Shown: positions 5,605 through 8,184 of the stretch, in pieces
Position numbering within the stretch: the stretch's first letter is position 1
Layout of the letters: each line of letters begins with the position of its first letter
Assembly: GCA_029289015.1 (NCBI GenBank)
Contig: JARFUL010000193.1
Span: 1-8,184, forward strand
DNA: 8,184 bases
DNA from: Syntrophobacteria bacterium
GTDB lineage: Bacteria > Desulfobacterota > Syntrophobacteria > JARFUL01
Reading direction: 5' to 3'
The notes under the pieces: generated by a model
Told to the model about the DNA's origin: nothing
Databases searched by the model: none
Seen by the model: only the letters and a program-made list of their open reading frames with translations
Translations under genes and position numbers: made by a program

Positions 5605-7893
5605 ATGGGCTTGAAATCCAAAGTAGTGAGGACGCGGGTAGAGGTCGAGGGGGTTGTCCAGGGGGTGGGTTTCAGGCCCTTCGTCTACCGCACCGCGAAG
5701 GAGCTCGGGCTCACCGGCTTTGTGCTCAACTCCTCCCGAGGGGTGGAGATCGAGGTGGAAGGCGCAGGGAGCGCGGTCATGGGCTTCCTGGAAAACCTCG
5801 AGAATTCCCCGCCGCCACTCGCGAGGATAACCTCCGTCAAGACCAAGGAGATCCCGACCGAGAACTCCCGCGCGTTCATCATCGCGCTCTCCCAGGACAC
5901 CGACCGCAAGAGGGCCCACGTCTCCCCGGACGTAGCAGTTTGCCGCGACTGCCTGAGAGAGATGCGCGACCCCGCGGACCCGAGGTTCCGCTACCCCTTC
6001 ATAAACTGCACCAACTGCGGGCCCCGCTACACCATCATCATGGACGTGCCCTACGACAGGCCCTTTACCACCATGGCGGTGTTCGAGATGTGCGAGGTCT
6101 GCGCCGGGGAGTACCACGACCCCCTAAACCGCAGGTTCCACGCGCAGCCGGTCTGCTGCCCCGGGTGCGGCCCCGGGGTCTGGCTCGCAAACAAAGAGGG
6201 TGAGGAGATAGTCGCAAAAGACCCCGTAGCAGAGACCATACGGCTCCTTGAGCACGGTAGAATCGTCGCGATAAAGGGGCTGGGAGGGTTCCACCTCGCG
6301 GTGGACGCGGGCAACGAGGACGCGGTCTTGAGGCTCAGGTCCCGCAAGCTGAGGGAGGAGAAGCCCCTGGCCGTAATGGCCCGGGACATTGACGCGGCGA
6401 GGGAGATCTCCGAGCCCACCGAGGACGAGGCGGAGCTGCTTTTGGACCAGAGAAGGCCCATCGTGCTTGTGAAAAAGAGGGCCGGGTCAAAGGTCTCGGA
6501 GCAGGTCGCGCCGAACAACCGCTACCTCGGGGTCATGCTCCCCTACACCCCGCTCCACCACCTGCTCATGGAGGGGGCCTTCCCCGCGTTGGTCATGACC
6601 TCGGGGAATCTCTCCGAGGAGCCCATCGCGATAGACAACGGGGAGGGACTAAAGAGGCTCGGCAACATAGCGGATTTCTTCCTCCTCCACGACCGGGACA
6701 TCTATCTTAGGGCCGACGACTCGGTGGTCATGTTCGCGGGGGGCCGGGAGAGGCCGCTCCGCAGGTCCAGGGGCTGGGCCCCGGCTCCCCTGAAACTGCC
6801 CTTCCCCGCGCCGCCCCTTCTGGCAGTGGGCGCGATGATCAAGAACACGGTGCTCGTGGCCAGGGGCCAGGACGCGTTCCTCTCCCAGCACATCGGCGAC
6901 CTGGAGAACATCGAGACCTACCACTTTCTCGTGCTCACCGTTCAGCACCCGAGGAGGATCTTCGACGTGGCCCCGGAGGTCGCGGTGGCTGACCTCCACC
7001 CGGACTATCTCTCCACCAGGTACGCGGGCTCCCTGGATGGGGTTAGGCTCATTCGGGTGGCCCACCACCACGCGCACGCGGCCAGCTGCATGGCGGAAAA
7101 CGGCTTGGAAGGCCCGTGCCTCGCGCTGACCCTCGACGGCATGGGGCTGGGCACCGACGGGACCGCGTGGGGGGGCGAGCTCCTTTTGGCCGAGTACGCG
7201 ACATTCAGGAGGCTGGGCCACCTTACCAATGTGCCCCTTATAGGCGGCGACATGGCTGCCAGAGAGCCCTGGCGCATGGCGCTCTCTTGGCTCATCCACG
7301 CGTACGGGCCCGAATTGCCAAAGGCCGAGGTATTAAAGAGGCACCGGGAGAAACTCCCCGTTCTTTTAAAGATGGTGGAAAAGGGGGTCAACACTCCCCC
7401 CACCACCTCCCTGGGAAGGCTCTACGACGGGGCCGCGGCGATTCTCGGAATCCGGGACGCGGTGAGCTTCGAGGGCCAGGCCGCGATGGAGCTGGAGATG
7501 GCGGCCCGGGGGGTTTCGGAGCCCTACCCCTTCGAGGTCAAAGAAGAGGGCGAAATGCTGAAGGCAGACCCCGCGGGTATTATCCGGGGGCTAAGTGAAG
7601 ACGTTGAGCGGGGCCGCGATGTGTCCGAAATAGCAGGCTCCTTCCAGACGTCGGTGGTGGAGATGTTCTCCGAGATGACGAGGCTCGCGGGGGAAAGGAC
7701 CGGCCTCAGCCGGGTGGCGCTCTCCGGCGGCTGCTTCCAGAACCGGTTCCTCCTGGAAAACTTCACCCATAGGCTGAAAGGGCTGGGGTTCGAGGTCTTC
7801 ACCCACACGGAGGTCCCCGCGAACGACGGCGGGCTGCCCCTGGGCCAGGCCGCGGTGGCCGCGGCCATCATCGCGAGGGAAAGGAAGGCCTAG
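5605..7893 (+). CDS. hypF: Carbamoyltransferase HypF, [NiFe] hydrogenase maturation
   Basis: HypF uses carbamoyl phosphate and ATP to make the carbamoyl group loaded on HypE, which becomes the cyanide ligands of the [NiFe] centre. All four modules are present in 762 residues. An acylphosphatase domain has GVVQGVGFRPFVYRTA at 16-31, with Arg24 and Asn42 as likely catalytic residues. A double zinc finger has cysteine pairs at 113/116, 135/138, 163/166 and 185/188, with the canonical 18, 24, 18 spacing. A YrdC-like domain runs about 207-390 (IKGLGGFHLAVDA, KPLAVMAR, TSGNLSEEP). A Kae1-like domain runs from about 405 and includes HHHAH at 487-491, DGMGLGTDG at 511-519, SGGCFQNR and NDGGLPLGQA. 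Met411 sits where the GA-x-LKNT motif usually has an acidic residue. ATG 5605 is the likeliest start; TTG 5596 and 5599 are in frame, and none has a clear ribosome site, so coupling to mobA is possible. Confidence 0.95.
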   Translation: MGLKSKVVRTRVEVEGVVQGVGFRPFVYRTAKELGLTGFVLNSSRGVEIEVEGAGSAVMGFLENLENSPPPLARITSVKTKEIPTENSRAFIIALSQDTDRKRAHVSPDVAVCRDCLREMRDPADPRFRYPFINCTNCGPRYTIIMDVPYDRPFTTMAVFEMCEVCAGEYHDPLNRRFHAQPVCCPGCGPGVWLANKEGEEIVAKDPVAETIRLLEHGRIVAIKGLGGFHLAVDAGNEDAVLRLRSRKLREEKPLAVMARDIDAAREISEPTEDEAELLLDQRRPIVLVKKRAGSKVSEQVAPNNRYLGVMLPYTPLHHLLMEGAFPALVMTSGNLSEEPIAIDNGEGLKRLGNIADFFLLHDRDIYLRADDSVVMFAGGRERPLRRSRGWAPAPLKLPFPAPPLLAVGAMIKNTVLVARGQDAFLSQHIGDLENIETYHFLVLTVQHPRRIFDVAPEVAVADLHPDYLSTRYAGSLDGVRLIRVAHHHAHAASCMAENGLEGPCLALTLDGMGLGTDGTAWGGELLLAEYATFRRLGHLTNVPLIGGDMAAREPWRMALSWLIHAYGPELPKAEVLKRHREKLPVLLKMVEKGVNTPPTTSLGRLYDGAAAILGIRDAVSFEGQAAMELEMAARGVSEPYPFEVKEEGEMLKADPAGIIRGLSEDVERGRDVSEIAGSFQTSVVEMFSEMTRLAGERTGLSRVALSGGCFQNRFLLENFTHRLKGLGFEVFTHTEVPANDGGLPLGQAAVAAAIIARERKA

Positions 7894-8184
7894 CCCTTGA
7901 GGAAATCCGCGATCTTCTCCTGCACCTCGTCCATCCGGCCGTGGGCATACGCGCCTGCTGGCCAGGTGGTGAGGAAGCCGTCCCCCTCGCTGCGGGGAAT
8001 TACGTGGATGTGCGCGTGGTCTATGATCTGGCCCGCAACGGCCAGGTTGTTCTGGAGCAGGTTGAACCCCTGGGCCCCGAACACCCTGTGCACCGCCTCG
8101 GCCACCCTCTTGGAGACCACCACCATCTCGTAGAGCACCTCGTCGGGTACCTCGTAGATGAGCATGTAATGCGCCTTGGGGATG
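7890..8184 (-). CDS. HIT family nucleotide hydrolase/transferase (5' partial)
   Basis: The gene runs leftward, with its start beyond the right edge; 97 C-terminal residues are visible. They begin IPKAHYMLIYEVPDEV, the usual strand before the HIT helix, and include AGQIIDHAHIHVIPR. HAHIHVI is the histidine-triad motif H-x-H-x-H-x-x, and its middle histidine is the expected nucleophile. HIT proteins hydrolyse or transfer nucleoside phosphates and phosphoramidates (AMP-lysine, dinucleoside polyphosphates). Which subclass this belongs to cannot be told from the fragment. The C-terminus (GRMDEVQEKIADFLKG) is a short helix. About 40 N-terminal residues would be missing for a typical family length. 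The internal methionine at 8163-8165 is not the start, since homologous sequence continues upstream of it. The stop overlaps the hypF stop tail to tail. Confidence 0.9.
   Translation of the reverse strand, partial: IPKAHYMLIYEVPDEVLYEMVVVSKRVAEAVHRVFGAQGFNLLQNNLAVAGQIIDHAHIHVIPRSEGDGFLTTWPAGAYAHGRMDEVQEKIADFLKG

Noticed and set aside
7897..8133. A + strand frame of 78 residues after hypF.
   Set aside because: It is antisense to the HIT gene, whose HAHIHVI motif is unmistakable; the + frame has no ribosome site or recognisable domain.
1..8184. Mobile elements, CRISPR repeats, phage or defence genes, and tRNA or rRNA genes.
   Set aside because: No transposase, integrase, regularly spaced repeats, terminal inverted repeats or RNA-gene signatures were seen, and composition is even apart from the 2570-2710 gap.

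Overview
The window is a GC-rich, gene-dense bacterial chromosome segment. It has six complete genes on the + strand, a partial gene at the left edge, and a partial gene on the - strand at the right edge. The partial left gene looks like the end of a LolA-type periplasmic lipoprotein carrier, which suggests a Gram-negative cell envelope. AGG is the commonest arginine codon despite the high GC content. Together with the hydrogenase and molybdenum-cofactor genes, this fits an anaerobe such as a deltaproteobacterium-like or Nitrospirota-like lineage. The placement is an inference; no rRNA or other marker is present to settle it. I saw no mobile element, CRISPR array, tRNA or rRNA.

Left block (1-2569): the LolA-like C-terminus ends three bases before priA, the 795-residue primosomal replication-restart helicase, which has all its helicase motifs and eight zinc-binding cysteines. 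Intergenic block (2570-2710): a GC hairpin with a T-tract follows priA. Next comes a sigma70-like promoter candidate with a 17-base spacer, then a clear Shine-Dalgarno site.

Right block (2711-7893): this looks like one transcription unit. It encodes a 65-residue His/Glu-rich helical protein of unknown function, an NAD(P)-type aldehyde dehydrogenase, MobB and MobA (the guanine-dinucleotide step of molybdenum cofactor synthesis), and HypF (the carbamoyltransferase that starts the CN ligand of [NiFe] hydrogenase). Gaps between these genes are 8, 19, -4 and 24 bases. The unit therefore joins maturation of Mo/W-bisMGD enzymes (such as formate dehydrogenases) with [NiFe]-hydrogenase maturation, and carries an aldehyde dehydrogenase of unknown substrate. 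A convergent HIT-family nucleotide hydrolase/transferase gene ends the window, and its stop codon overlaps that of hypF in a shared CTAG.

Most of the window is ordinary housekeeping and cofactor-maturation content. I do not see a clearly new system. The best candidate for novelty is the small His-rich protein leading the operon. Its start probably lies downstream of the longest reading frame, at GTG 2711, because the promoter candidate and a compositional shift both fall in the upstream stretch.
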